Source: Synergistaceae bacterium (GTDB lineage Bacteria > Synergistota > Synergistia > Synergistales > Acetomicrobiaceae). From it: 36,801 nt of DNA. The DNA lies in assembly GCA_012518015.1 (NCBI GenBank), contig JAAYTM010000157.1, positions 1 to 36,801 of the forward strand, read 5' to 3'. The position numbers and the translations under genes are program-made. Positions 25,372-33,207 of the stretch are shown piece after piece. A model generated the notes under the pieces. That model searched no databases. It saw nothing but the letters and a program-made list of their open reading frames with translations, and had not been told where the DNA came from. Within the stretch, counting starts at the first letter, position 1, and each line of letters begins with the position of its first letter.

Positions 25372-25935
25372 GTGATAACGAGAAAAATGGGGAACAACGT
25401 AAGTGTAGCATTAACGACCTTGTCTGTCGAAGAACTCGAAAAAAGAGATATGAGTTCAACAAACCTCCTTTTTTTACCTCCACAGGGCAATGAAGGCGAG
25501 CCTGTGAAAGTATTGGCCTTTGCATCACGGAATATATGCTATATTGCCAGCAGCAGAATCGACAATAAAGGAACAACGAAGTTATTTTTATGCGATGATT
25601 CCGGACAGTTAGAAAATGAAGACTTCGGTCTTTACCTTTTTTATTTATATGGAATCAGGGTTCTTTTTATCTCACGAGATGCCTTTGATGACGTCATGGC
25701 TCGATACGAAGCTTACAGGATGCGACCAGATCTAGTATTGTTGTTTTATCCTTTAAGCCATGATGATGAAGGTTCGAAGTTAAAGGTGAGGTTAAATGCC
25801 TTGTCGTTAGAATGGAACGTTAAAGCTGCCTCTATTTACGGTATTGTTGGAAGGAAATACAATTTTGTTGCCTTTTCAGATAGGGGCGAAGAGGTATCCA
25901 CTGGCGAGTCATTGTATTGGCAATGGCGAATCTAG
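25372..25935 (+). CDS. Hypothetical protein, divergent from nikR
   Basis: I do not recognise this 187-residue protein. It has no signal peptide or membrane helix and no obvious metal or nucleotide motif. Composition is that of a soluble alpha/beta protein: strands such as VKVLAFASRNICYIASS, the TKLFLCDDSG stretch, LYLFYLYGIRVLFISRD and DLVLLFYPLS alternate with charged helices. The start is GTG 25372 or, with GGTGAT at 25371-25376 upstream, ATG 25387. Only 24 bases separate GTG 25372 from the nikR start, so its promoter must lie in nikR. Its TAG stop shares a CTAG tetranucleotide with the stop of the convergent radical SAM gene. A receiver-like or flavodoxin-like fold is a guess from strand pattern only. 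Confidence 0.7.
   Translation: MITRKMGNNVSVALTTLSVEELEKRDMSSTNLLFLPPQGNEGEPVKVLAFASRNICYIASSRIDNKGTTKLFLCDDSGQLENEDFGLYLFYLYGIRVLFISRDAFDDVMARYEAYRMRPDLVLLFYPLSHDDEGSKLKVRLNALSLEWNVKAASIYGIVGRKYNFVAFSDRGEEVSTGESLYWQWRI
25402..25430 (-). promoter_or_regulatory. Promoter for nikR inside the divergent gene
   Basis: On the minus strand TCGACA (25425-25430), a 17-base spacer and TACACT (25402-25407), with an extended TGC just before the -10, form a plausible sigma-70 promoter for nikR. It lies within the first codons of the plus-strand gene that begins at 25372 or 25387, so the two transcription units interlock. Confidence 0.5.
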
Positions 25936-27656
25936 TCATCGTGCTCAGCCCTGTTTTGGCATGTAAGGAATTTATTAAAGGGCGCAAAAAGTTCCAAAAC
26001 ATTCAATATAATCTCATCGTCTACTGCCTCTTTTAGTTTTTCAAGAGAGGCATAAGGTCGTTTTTGTGCTATCCTAGTAGCTCGGGCTTTACCTATGCCA
26101 GGTATAGCTGTGAGGGAGCTTAGAGGACAATTGTTGATGTCTAAGGGGAAAGGAACCCCTGTAATTGAACGCCTTCCATAGTCAGTTACGGCCACCGTTA
26201 AGATCGCGCCCACGGGCAAAGTTTCATCAACAACCCCGACTAAAAGCGGGTAAGTCGCGAGTTGTCGTCCGAAGGCTAATTTCCCTACCTTTTCCTCGAT
26301 CCGCAAGTCCCTTATGACGCATCCCAATGGAGCAATACGGCGTAACATGGGTTGATCTATCTCGCTTCTCACCCATTCCTTCCATTTTCTGTAACGGCTT
26401 TCCTTTACTTTACTTGGATACATAGTTAAGAGCGTCTTTAAAGGGGTTTTTTCAAATACCATGGGCTTTCTTATATTTATTCTGCGCACGGCGAGCCCCT
26501 CTTCCAGAATGCTTCTTAGAAACTTAGCATGTATTTCCAGTGATTCATTGCTGTCTCCTGCAAGTCCAACGATAAAATTAAGACCTGGCAAAATCTTTGG
26601 GAGGCTTCTTTTGGTTGGCCGCCATCCGCCCACTTCGTTTACCAACCTTACCGCGAAAAGAGCCTCCTCAAAATCGACCTTTAAGTTGTTAATATTTCTC
26701 ACCCTGGGATTAAGGTTTTCAATGCCGAAGGAAAGCACGTCCCCTTCAGTATTGTACTTGGAGATTATCTCTATGGCCTCGGCCGACTCTTCGGGAAAAT
26801 CTACAATGGTTTTCGGGTTTGCGTTGTCGGTATGCAGCACCGATAATTTTGGGCATGACTCCAAGGCATTTTTATAAAGTTCCTCCAAAGCCTTTGGGTT
26901 CGGCCTTCTTCCTTTACTTGAAAGCGTGCCCTGGTAGGTCAGTATATTGGCGCATTTGCCAAACCTGAAGGCTTTGACGCCTGCTTTATATAAAGCCTTC
27001 ATCTCTTCTATAACGTCTGATATCGGCCTTTCTTCAAATTCGCCGGAAGTGCCTTCAGTGCAAAAGGAGCAAGGAGCGCCCACTTGGTCGCAACCTCTGG
27101 ACAATTCTATTTCAGCCATTATCCAAGGGTACCACGGGTGTAGCTTTACCACTTCGCTGCCCAGTCTGCTCCAAATGTTTACGTTGCCGTATCCGCGCCT
27201 TAAGTGCGAGATAATTTCACGTCTTGAAAGGTAATGGTACAAAACCTCATCTATGTCCCCCGTGACTAGACAGTCAACTTCATTGAGATAGATCGTAAGT
27301 GCGTCCATACCGCCTCGCAAGACATAACCGGAAGCTATGGGGCCTCCTAAAAAGAGCAGCCCCCTTCTGTTCAAATTGGCGATCTTTTGCAGTTCGCTCA
27401 ACAACAAAGGAGAACCGCCCCTGTAGCGACCGGGGACAGAAAGCCCAGCTATTATTGCGATGATATCCGCTTCTGCCAGAGCCTCTTCAACGGATTTTGG
27501 ATCTTTTCTCCATTGGTCGCAAGTATAGTAAGCTACATCGTAATCAAAATATCTTAAAACGCCAGCACAGTATCGAACATAGGGGGAAACGTAGGGAGGT
27601 ACGCCAAGACATGCGGGCTCATCGACGTATCCGTCGAAAATGAGTCCAAGTGGCAT
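25932..27656 (-). CDS. Radical SAM protein with N-terminal B12-binding-like region and C-terminal helix-hairpin-helix
   Basis: This 574-residue protein resembles the COG1031-type 'radical SAM enzyme with C-terminal helix-hairpin-helix', which I associate mainly with archaea. Residues ~1-150 look like a cobalamin-binding-like Rossmann region (DIIAIIAGL, LLFLGGPIASG, CLVTGDIDEVL). The Fe-S cysteines follow in IELSRGCDQVGAPCSFCTEG: Cys189, Cys196, Cys199, a CX6CX2C spacing instead of CX3CX2C. Radical SAM barrel blocks run to ~420, a TRAM-like beta segment lies at ~450-505, and a helix-hairpin-helix (LTAIPGIGKARATRIA, ~515-530) closes the protein. HhH and TRAM suggest a nucleic-acid substrate, perhaps tRNA modification. 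AAGGGGTG precedes the ATG. Confidence 0.82.
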   Translation of the reverse strand: MPLGLIFDGYVDEPACLGVPPYVSPYVRYCAGVLRYFDYDVAYYTCDQWRKDPKSVEEALAEADIIAIIAGLSVPGRYRGGSPLLLSELQKIANLNRRGLLFLGGPIASGYVLRGGMDALTIYLNEVDCLVTGDIDEVLYHYLSRREIISHLRRGYGNVNIWSRLGSEVVKLHPWYPWIMAEIELSRGCDQVGAPCSFCTEGTSGEFEERPISDVIEEMKALYKAGVKAFRFGKCANILTYQGTLSSKGRRPNPKALEELYKNALESCPKLSVLHTDNANPKTIVDFPEESAEAIEIISKYNTEGDVLSFGIENLNPRVRNINNLKVDFEEALFAVRLVNEVGGWRPTKRSLPKILPGLNFIVGLAGDSNESLEIHAKFLRSILEEGLAVRRINIRKPMVFEKTPLKTLLTMYPSKVKESRYRKWKEWVRSEIDQPMLRRIAPLGCVIRDLRIEEKVGKLAFGRQLATYPLLVGVVDETLPVGAILTVAVTDYGRRSITGVPFPLDINNCPLSSLTAIPGIGKARATRIAQKRPYASLEKLKEAVDDEIILNVLELFAPFNKFLTCQNRAEHDD

Positions 27657-27768
27657 AAATGCACCCCTTTCCCGTTTTATTTATCGATGGATTTCTCAAG
27701 GATTTTCTAAGATTATGTTAAAATTTATATCAATGCTAAGTATAGCCTAATCTTTAGGAGGTGCCAAC

Positions 27769-28515
27769 TTGGAGAGCATTTATAGAGACCCGCTTTCTTT
27801 GAAGGAGTGCATAGTGACGTGGATCAGGGAAAAAGTGAAAGAGGCGGGTGCCAAAGGAGTGGTCTTCGGATTAAGTGGTGGTTTGGATTCCGCTGTTCTT
27901 GCTTTATTGGCTAAGGAAGCCCTCGGGTATGATAATATATTAGGTGTCATAATGCCTTGTGAAAGTCAACCTGAAGACAGCATGTATGCCCTTTTATTAG
28001 CGGACAGCTGTAATGTACCTGTTCAGGAAGTGGACTTAACATCAACTTTTCATGTCCTTTTAGATGCCTTGCCCTTCAAAAAAGATGATATGAAAGCTTT
28101 AGCTGTAGCGAACATCAAACCTAGATTAAGAATGACAACGCTTTATTTCTTCGCTCAAAATTTCGGTTTTCTCGTGTGTGGCGCCAGCAATAAAGACGAA
28201 CTAGAAATTGGTTACTTTACAAAACACGGAGACAGCGGCGTCGATATGCTTCCCATGGGCGACCTTTTAAAGGGCGAGGTAAGGCTTCTTGCTGAGCACC
28301 TTGGAGTGCCAGCCTCGATAATAGAGAGGCCGCCATCCGCTGGTTTATGGCCTGGACAGACCGATGAGGAGGAAATAGGCGCGACCTATGACGAAATTGA
28401 CAGGTATTTGCGTACGAGGGAGGGGGATGAGAGAGTGAGAGATATCGTCGAAGGAGCCAGAAAGCGAAGTGAGCATAAGCGAAGAATGCCTCCTATATGT
28501 GTGTGTGAAATTTAA
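27769..28515 (+). CDS. nadE: Ammonia-dependent NAD+ synthetase
   Basis: It amidates nicotinic acid adenine dinucleotide to NAD+ using ATP and free ammonia. It has 248 residues and no glutaminase domain, hence ammonia-dependent. The ATP-pyrophosphatase motif LSGGLDSA is at 35-42 (Ser36-Ser41). The conserved GASNKDELEIGYFTKHGDSGVD and LLKGEVRLLA blocks, and the C-terminal PPSAGLWPGQTDEEEIG, are intact. The start is TTG at 27769, six bases after TAGGAGGT (27755-27762). The 112 bases separating it from the divergent radical SAM gene are AT-rich and contain only weak promoter-like hexamers. Confidence 0.95.
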   Translation: MESIYRDPLSLKECIVTWIREKVKEAGAKGVVFGLSGGLDSAVLALLAKEALGYDNILGVIMPCESQPEDSMYALLLADSCNVPVQEVDLTSTFHVLLDALPFKKDDMKALAVANIKPRLRMTTLYFFAQNFGFLVCGASNKDELEIGYFTKHGDSGVDMLPMGDLLKGEVRLLAEHLGVPASIIERPPSAGLWPGQTDEEEIGATYDEIDRYLRTREGDERVRDIVEGARKRSEHKRRMPPICVCEI

Positions 28516-28569
28516 AGAACGCAAATATTCCAAAAGAGGTAAACTTGATTTATTAGAGGTGATAATTGA

Positions 28570-29322
28570 ATGGCTGGCCATTCGAAATGGGCAAATATAA
28601 AGTATAGAAAAGCCGCACAAGATTCAAAGCGGGGCAAGTTATTTCAAAAGTTGGTTAGGGCCATAATTATGGCTGCCAGAGAAGGAGGAGGGGATCCCTC
28701 TTATAACGTTGCCTTGAGAAATGCCATTGAAAAGGCCAAAGCAGCCAATGTACCCATGGAAAACATCCAGAAGGCCATAAAGCGTGGTACTGGAGAACTC
28801 GAGGGTGCTTCCTATGAACATGTAATATATGAAGGCTACGGTCCAGGAGGAGTTGCCATACTCGTTGAAGCAACCACCGATAACCGCAACCGTACCGCCT
28901 CAGAGATGCGTTTCATCTTCACTCGACATGGCGGATCCCTTGGAGAAGTAGGTTGTGTTTCCTGGTTATTTGAAAAGCGAGGGGCGATTTATATAACTTC
29001 TAAAGTTGACGAGGATGAGTTGCTTTTGACGGCAGCCGAGGCAGGGGCACTAGATATTGAAAACGAAGATTCTTCTTTCATAGTGTACACTGAGCCAACT
29101 GATTTGAGCAAAGTTAGTGAGTTTTTGGCACAAAAAGGATACCCAATTGATCGTTGCGAAATAGTCATGGTACCAAAGACAACCGTCCCAGTGACAAACT
29201 CAAATGAAGCTTCGAAACTCTTAAAACTTTTGGATACTTTAGAAGAACATGAGGATGTTCAAAACGTGTACGCGAACTTTGATATCCCCGATGAGATCTT
29301 TGAACAGGTTGAAAGCGCGTAA
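28570..29322 (+). CDS. yebC: YebC/PmpR family translation/transcription factor
   Basis: The 250-residue protein starts with the diagnostic AGHSKWANIKYRKAAQDSKRG. It continues with the AIEKAKAANVPMENI and YEGYGPGGVAILVE blocks. Family members act as regulators, and some YebC proteins have been reported to help translation of proline-rich stretches; which role applies here cannot be read. AGAGGTG lies upstream of the ATG. It leads directly into ruvC (6 bases), the standard yebC-ruvC-ruvA-ruvB order. Confidence 0.95.
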   Translation: MAGHSKWANIKYRKAAQDSKRGKLFQKLVRAIIMAAREGGGDPSYNVALRNAIEKAKAANVPMENIQKAIKRGTGELEGASYEHVIYEGYGPGGVAILVEATTDNRNRTASEMRFIFTRHGGSLGEVGCVSWLFEKRGAIYITSKVDEDELLLTAAEAGALDIENEDSSFIVYTEPTDLSKVSEFLAQKGYPIDRCEIVMVPKTTVPVTNSNEASKLLKLLDTLEEHEDVQNVYANFDIPDEIFEQVESA

Positions 29323-29328
29323 AATATC

Positions 29329-29823
29329 ATGTTGTGCCTCGGTATAGATCCTGGCATCGGACGAGTGGGGTTTGGTTTTGTCAAAGAAGAAGATAGCGTT
29401 TTATCAAGTTTGACCTTCGGGTGTATCGATACGGATCCAGGTCTTTCCGTTCAAGACCGGTTGAATCTGATTTATGATGAGCTAAAAAGCTATATTGAAA
29501 GGACAGTGCCCGATGTTTTGGCGATGGAAAGGCTGTTTTTCGGACAGAATTTGACCACTGCCGAAAACGTTTGGCAAGCTAGGGGCGTTATCTTACTCGT
29601 TGCTGCTCAGAAAAGACTTCCTATCGTGGAGCTCACTCCATCGGAGGTAAAGATGGCCGTTTGCGGATATGGGAGAGCTAGCAAGGTTCAAGTCCAGGAG
29701 ATGGTAAGATTTCTGCTATCCCTGAAGTCCGTTCCCAAACCTGACGATGCAGCTGACGCCTTGGCCGTGGCAATTGCTGGCTTATCCGTCTGGAGACTCA
29801 GGCGATTGCAGGAAAGTATCTAA
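29329..29823 (+). CDS. ruvC: Holliday junction resolvase RuvC
   Basis: This endonuclease resolves Holliday junctions with RuvAB. It has 164 residues. The four acidic catalytic residues are present: Asp7 (GIDPGIGRVGFG), Glu67 (AMERLFFGQN), and Asp140 and Asp143 (KPDDAADALAVAI), matching E. coli D7/E66/D138/D141. The ribosome-binding site is weak, so translation is probably coupled to yebC, 6 bases upstream. Confidence 0.96.
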   Translation: MLCLGIDPGIGRVGFGFVKEEDSVLSSLTFGCIDTDPGLSVQDRLNLIYDELKSYIERTVPDVLAMERLFFGQNLTTAENVWQARGVILLVAAQKRLPIVELTPSEVKMAVCGYGRASKVQVQEMVRFLLSLKSVPKPDDAADALAVAIAGLSVWRLRRLQESI

Positions 29824-29842
29824 TGAAGGTACGTGTTAAAGG

Positions 29843-30439
29843 ATGATCAGATTTATCTCAGGTGTAGTTGTGGATGTCAAAGGAAATGTTGTAGTACTTA
29901 ACGTCGCTGGATTTGGTCTGGAGGTTACATGCTCGCGGGAAGCCCTATCTTTGTGCAAGGTGGGAGAAAGGGTAACTTTGCCAATTTATTTATCGGTGAG
30001 CGAAAGTGGACCATCGCTTTTTGGCTTTGGCAATGATGGGGAAAGAGAATTTTTTTTATTGTTGATAAATGTCAAGGGCATGGGTGCCAAGACAGCTATA
30101 TCAGTATTAAGATGGTTGTCAGCGCGAGAGATGATCGAGATCATTCGGGAAAGAAATTTGGAAAAGCTCAAGAAAGTGCCTGGAATAGGCCGTAAAACAG
30201 CAGAAAGGATTTGTTTTGAGCTTAAAGACAAAGTAAAAGGGTACCCTGCGAGCAGCGAAGAAGCGGGTTGGTCTAAACTCAACGACAAGCTTCAAGTGGT
30301 TCGCTTGGCTTTGAAAGAACTTTATTTTAGCGATATGGAAATAGATAGGGCAATCAAATACCTAGAAAGTCTAAGTGATGGCGTTGAGAGGTCGGAGGAA
30401 AGATTATTGCACGAAGCCCTGAAGATCTTGAGCGGATGA
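29843..30439 (+). CDS. ruvA: Holliday junction DNA helicase subunit RuvA
   Basis: RuvA binds four-way junctions as a tetramer and loads RuvB. The 198 residues contain an N-terminal OB-fold (~1-62, FISGVVVDVKGNVVVLNVAGFGLEV). Two helix-hairpin-helix motifs follow (LINVKGMGAKTAISVL and LKKVPGIGRKTAERI), and the C-terminal domain III contacts RuvB. It starts at ATG 29843 and is followed by ruvB after 19 bases. Confidence 0.96.
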   Translation: MIRFISGVVVDVKGNVVVLNVAGFGLEVTCSREALSLCKVGERVTLPIYLSVSESGPSLFGFGNDGEREFFLLLINVKGMGAKTAISVLRWLSAREMIEIIRERNLEKLKKVPGIGRKTAERICFELKDKVKGYPASSEEAGWSKLNDKLQVVRLALKELYFSDMEIDRAIKYLESLSDGVERSEERLLHEALKILSG

Positions 30440-30458
30440 CGATCTGGAGTGGTGTGTT

Positions 30459-31499
30459 ATGAAGAGGAATTCAGCTAGATTGGTGAGCGAGCAACCTCTA
30501 TCCATGGAAGAGGACGTCTTCATCAGGCCTCAAAGGCTTGACGAGTTCATCGGTCAGGCCAGAGTAATAAATAAACTGAGCATGTTTATAAAGGCGGCTA
30601 AAGCTAGAGGCGAGCCCCTAGACCACACCCTTTTTTGTGGTCCTCCCGGTTTGGGAAAAACCACCCTGGCTGGGGTGGTTGCCCATGAGATGGGAGGAGA
30701 ACTCAAGACTACTACGGGACCCGCTATTTCTCGAACAGGTGATCTAGCGGCGATCCTATCTTCCCTTAAACCAAAGGACGTGTTTTTTATCGACGAGATA
30801 CACAGGCTTTCTCCTCAAGTTGAAGAGGTACTCTATTCGGCCATGGAAGATTTTTTCTTGAACATTATTATCGGGAAGGGGCCAATGGCTAGGAGCATTA
30901 GACTCACCTTGCCGAAATTTACATTGATAGGGGCTACTACGAAGCCAACTCTTCTTTCAGCTCCCTTAAGGGGCAGGTTTGGCATCATTGAGCAGCTGGA
31001 ATATTACTCGGTGGATGAGTTAACCGAGATAGTGATTAGGGGGGCTTCAGTCTTGTCAATAGCGATTGAAGAACGAGAAGCCGCTTTAGAAATAGCCAAA
31101 AGATCGAGGGGAACTCCTCGCGTTGCATTGCGTTTATTAAAAAGAGTGAGAGACATCGCTGAAGCTCAAAAAAAAGAAAAAGTGGATTTGAGGATTGCCA
31201 AACGTGCTTTAGACATATTGGGCATCGATGACGAAGGGATAGACGAGCAGGAAAGAAGGCTTTTGAGTGTGCTAATTGAGCTTTTCGAGGGAGGTCCTGT
31301 TGGGTTATCGACCTTAGCTGCAGCCATGAGTGAGGAGGAAAGAACCATAGAGGAGATTTATGAGCCCTTTTTGTTGAGGAATGGCTTGCTCGAACGAACG
31401 AAGGTAGGTAGGATCGCGACTAAAAAGGCATACGAACGACTCGGCCTTCCTTATTTTAAAGGCGCTAGAGAGGGAGAGGAAAATTTGCGCCTCTTTTGA
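30459..31499 (+). CDS. ruvB: Holliday junction branch migration ATPase RuvB
   Basis: This AAA+ motor has 346 residues. It begins RPQRLDEFIGQARVINKL, with Walker A GPPGLGKTT at 61-69, Walker B FIDEIHRLSP (Asp112/Glu113), sensor 1 IGATTKPTLLSAPLRGRFG with the arginine finger, and sensor 2 RSRGTPRVALRLLKR. A C-terminal winged helix ends TKVGRIATKKAYERLGL. GGAGTGGTG precedes the ATG. It completes the ruvCAB repair unit. Confidence 0.97.
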   Translation: MKRNSARLVSEQPLSMEEDVFIRPQRLDEFIGQARVINKLSMFIKAAKARGEPLDHTLFCGPPGLGKTTLAGVVAHEMGGELKTTTGPAISRTGDLAAILSSLKPKDVFFIDEIHRLSPQVEEVLYSAMEDFFLNIIIGKGPMARSIRLTLPKFTLIGATTKPTLLSAPLRGRFGIIEQLEYYSVDELTEIVIRGASVLSIAIEEREAALEIAKRSRGTPRVALRLLKRVRDIAEAQKKEKVDLRIAKRALDILGIDDEGIDEQERRLLSVLIELFEGGPVGLSTLAAAMSEEERTIEEIYEPFLLRNGLLERTKVGRIATKKAYERLGLPYFKGAREGEENLRLF

Positions 31500-31528
31500 T
31501 GATTCTTTATAAATTGGGGTGATCCCTT

Positions 31529-31753
31529 ATGCATGATGTGGGTAAATTATTGATACTTTCGGGACTCTTGATCTTGATCATCGGAGTAGCTTTTTATTTC
31601 ACCGGCAAAGGTGGAATTCCCTTTGGGCGTTTACCCGGAGACATAGTAATACGCAGGAAAAACGTCATGATCATGTTTCCCATAGTCAGTATGTTGATTT
31701 TAAGTGTGATACTTACCATTGTGCTCAATTTGCTGAGCCGATGGTTTAGATAA
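31529..31753 (+). CDS. DUF2905 family small membrane protein
   Basis: This 74-residue protein has two hydrophobic helices (~7-25 and ~48-68) around the conserved FTGKGGIPFGRLPGDIVIRRKN loop (two overlapping blocks), which marks DUF2905. The function is unknown. It is commonly found next to ruvB and spoIID/queA in Firmicutes and relatives, as it is here. A modest GGGGTGATCC site precedes the ATG. Confidence 0.88.
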   Translation: MHDVGKLLILSGLLILIIGVAFYFTGKGGIPFGRLPGDIVIRRKNVMIMFPIVSMLILSVILTIVLNLLSRWFR

Positions 31754-31778
31754 ATGTATTAAGAAAGGAGACATGGCC

Positions 31779-33185
31779 ATGAAGTTTTGGTTCAAGATGT
31801 CCCTTGTGTTGTTTTTGCTTTTGGTCCCTTTTTGCGTTCAGGGAATCTCAAAGGAGCCCGCCATATCCGTGGGATTGGCACAAGGTGTTTCTTCTTGTGC
31901 AATTCGCTCAAATAATATGACATTTTATGACGCTTCAGGTAAACAGGTAAACATGAAAGGGACCGTTACAGTCAAATCTGGAGGCCGTGCCAGCGTCATC
32001 GTTGGTGGCAAGTCACTCGCTCTTCCCGTGACCGTGAGATCAAAGGGATTGTTGTATTTAAACGATAAACCCTACAGAGGAGTTTTTGTGCTGGTTGCAA
32101 GCAGCGGTTCCTTTACAGTCGTAAATGAGTTACCCTTAGAAGATTACTTAAAGGGAGTCTTGAAAATGGAGGTTAATCCCAGTTGGCCAGCGGAGGTCTT
32201 AAGAGCTCAAGCTATTACGGCCAGGACTTATGCGTTAGCCGAAAAGGGCCGACATGGCAGTGCCGGCTTTGATCTCTGTGCGACGGATCATTGCATTCCC
32301 TATAGGGGCGTTAACGCCGAAGATCCAAAGCTGACGCACGCCATTGAAAGTACGAGGGGCATGGTCTTGCTCTATCAAGGCAAGCCAGCGAGGACCTTCT
32401 TCCACTCCGATAGTGGTGGCTGGACGACGGATGTACAGTCCGTGTGGGGGGCGGATATACCCTACCTCAAGCCTGTGCAAGAACCCTTCCAATATCAGTC
32501 GCCCTATTCGTCATGGTCCTTTAAAATTAGTGGAGATGAACTTGGTCGGAGGCTATCTCAGGCAGGCATCAACGTGGGATCGGTTTTTGAGATTATCCCT
32601 GTCAAGATCGGTCCTGGCGATAGGGTTGAGATGGTTGAGGTAGTTGGTACAAAGGGAAGAAAGACGATTAAATCCCACGAGCTTAGGATGGCTTTGGGCG
32701 CAAAGGAATTGAAGAGCACCGTTTTTTCTTTAGATGGCGATGGTGGCACGACGAGGCGCGATGTACTGGCCGCTTCTGAAGATTTTATAGATGAATCGCA
32801 ATCCGATAGCGCGACTTTGATATCTTTGACTCAGGAGGGGGCTTTTACTTCCGAAGAACTCATGGACATGCTCCTTCATCCCGAAAAAAGGGGTGAATAT
32901 CTAAAAAAAGCCTTGGCCCGCAGGGGAAAATCGACTGCCAAGACATCGAAAAAATCACAGAAAAAGGATCCGAAACTTTTATGGCCACAGTGGGATACGT
33001 CCGCTGACGATGAAGTCAAGACGAGAGGAGTGCGTGGTACGACCTTTTTATTTCAAGGGAAGGGTTGGGGTCATGGAGTAGGAATGTCTCAGTGGGGAGC
33101 TAAAGCCATGGCTGAAAATGGCTGGCCAGCCGAGAAGATTGTGAGGTATTACTATCCTGGAACTGAGTTGCGAAAACTTTATTGA
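31779..33185 (+). CDS. SpoIID/LytB-domain protein (putative peptidoglycan lytic transglycosylase)
   Basis: SpoIID cuts denuded glycan strands during sporulation; homologues also occur in non-sporulating bacteria. I chose ATG 31779, eight bases after AAGGAG; ATG 31773 is nearer than ideal. A signal peptide (~1-22) gives export. The SpoIID domain shows LEDYLKGVLKMEVNPSWP with the putative catalytic Glu131, QAITARTYAL, a CATDHCIPYRG block, and FHSDSGGWTTDVQSVWG. The closing GKGWGHGVGMSQWGAKAMA and RYYYPGTEL are at the C-terminus. About 110 residues of low-complexity Lys/Ser/Asp-rich sequence are inserted between these halves. No other sporulation gene is present in the window. Confidence 0.9.
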   Translation: MKFWFKMSLVLFLLLVPFCVQGISKEPAISVGLAQGVSSCAIRSNNMTFYDASGKQVNMKGTVTVKSGGRASVIVGGKSLALPVTVRSKGLLYLNDKPYRGVFVLVASSGSFTVVNELPLEDYLKGVLKMEVNPSWPAEVLRAQAITARTYALAEKGRHGSAGFDLCATDHCIPYRGVNAEDPKLTHAIESTRGMVLLYQGKPARTFFHSDSGGWTTDVQSVWGADIPYLKPVQEPFQYQSPYSSWSFKISGDELGRRLSQAGINVGSVFEIIPVKIGPGDRVEMVEVVGTKGRKTIKSHELRMALGAKELKSTVFSLDGDGGTTRRDVLAASEDFIDESQSDSATLISLTQEGAFTSEELMDMLLHPEKRGEYLKKALARRGKSTAKTSKKSQKKDPKLLWPQWDTSADDEVKTRGVRGTTFLFQGKGWGHGVGMSQWGAKAMAENGWPAEKIVRYYYPGTELRKLY

Positions 33186-33195
33186 GCATACATTC

Positions 33196-33204
33196 AAGGA
33201 GTGG
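33196..33204 (+). promoter_or_regulatory. Ribosome-binding site that fixes an ATT start for queA
   Basis: AAGGAGTGG, with the core AAGGAG at 33196-33201, stands six bases before the ATT codon at 33208. It is the only good Shine-Dalgarno site near the queA frame. No comparable site precedes the first ATG at 33307. Confidence 0.7.
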
Positions 33205-33207
33205 TCA

